Below are positions 63,755 to 64,000 of a stretch of DNA of 64,000 nt, in pieces; position 1 is the stretch's first letter, and every line of letters starts with the position of its first letter. Source of the DNA: Acinetobacter johnsonii CIP 64.6. GTDB taxonomy: Bacteria; Pseudomonadota; Gammaproteobacteria; Pseudomonadales; Moraxellaceae. The notes beneath the pieces were generated by a model. It worked only from the letters and a program-made list of their open reading frames with translations. It was not told where the DNA came from and ran no database searches. The stretch covers positions 913,731 through 977,730 of the forward strand of contig NZ_KB849236.1 in assembly GCF_000368045.1 (NCBI RefSeq), read 5' to 3'. Both the position numbers and the translations under genes were made by a program.

Positions 63755-64000
63755 ATGCAGTATTCATTTAATTTAACGCTCAATAATGAACAAGATACCC
63801 AAAATTTAGCGCAAATTTTGGCACAGCATTTTACGACGGGTGTAGTGTATTTGATTGGGGATTTGGGTGCGGGTAAAACCACGCTAACACGACACTATTT
63901 ACAGCATTTAGGCCATCAAGGTTCCGTGAAAAGCCCAACCTATACCTTGGTTGAACCTTACCAAGTTCAAGGGCGTGATATTTTCCATTTTGACTTGTAT
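63755..64000 (+). CDS. tsaE: tRNA threonylcarbamoyladenosine biosynthesis ATPase TsaE (3' end outside window)
   Basis: The first 82 residues are visible. The Walker A is YLIGDLGAGKTTLTRHYLQ. It is followed by VKSPTYTLVEPYQ and IFHFDLY (Asp for Mg), which are diagnostic of TsaE. It works with TsaB and TsaD to add threonylcarbamoyl to A37 of ANN-decoding tRNAs. The remaining part lies beyond the right edge. Confidence 0.9.
   Translation, partial: MQYSFNLTLNNEQDTQNLAQILAQHFTTGVVYLIGDLGAGKTTLTRHYLQHLGHQGSVKSPTYTLVEPYQVQGRDIFHFDLY

Overview
The window is chromosomal DNA from a gammaproteobacterium of the family Moraxellaceae, almost certainly Acinetobacter. The sequence is moderately AT-rich. It carries both a monomeric and a dimeric NADP isocitrate dehydrogenase, a short RuvC, FxsA and DUF3144 proteins, and a compact eat-eutBC locus without a microcompartment. 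These assignments come from reading the translations by eye; no database search was run.

Layout. 1-5.6 kb: truncated slyD, type II NADH dehydrogenase, a D,D-carboxypeptidase, an M61 peptidase and an exported hydroxyisourate hydrolase. 5.6-14 kb: a long, apparently structured leader followed by monomeric isocitrate dehydrogenase, then a small accessory patch. In that patch an intact IS3-family element sits just behind the idh terminator, and an IS5-family element has cut an AT-rich DUF2971 gene exactly in two. RluE and the dimeric isocitrate dehydrogenase follow. 14-25 kb: two very small proteins (one glutamine-rich, one lysine-rich), an M23 lipoprotein, transporters including TcyP, a PhzF protein, a two-module M16 peptidase with a possible Fur box, and an amidohydrolase. 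25-29 kb: two CYTH-CHAD proteins in tandem, the second with an eroded CHAD domain. 29-35 kb: an intergenic stretch rich in inverted repeats (possible small RNA), then thiE, hemL, ruvC, fxsA and a LysE exporter. 36-44 kb: metK, tkt, small genes, YceI, and a TetR regulator divergent from an SDR/isomerase pair across a perfect palindrome.

44.5-53.7 kb is a C2 catabolic region: ethanolamine permease (eat), EutB and EutC in one operon, an ExaC-type acetaldehyde dehydrogenase, a divergent GAF-domain regulator, and an iron-containing alcohol dehydrogenase. Ethanolamine and ethanol would both be converted to acetaldehyde and then acetate in the cytosol. A 7-bp repeat (seven perfect copies) lies upstream of eat. 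The alcohol dehydrogenase ends in a branched three-stem terminator-like structure.

54-64 kb: a large unrecognised protein, a PIF1/RecD-type helicase, a voltage-gated potassium channel with a C-terminal CxxC, an MFS exporter, DUF441, two pseudouridine synthases, an acetyltransferase, an orphan RelB/DinJ-like antitoxin and the start of tsaE.

No tRNA, rRNA or CRISPR array was seen. The items most worth a second look are the branched terminator at 52.4 kb, the structured idh leader, the repeat-rich thiE upstream region, the degenerate CHAD paralogue and the DUF2971 gene that is restored on paper by removing one IS.
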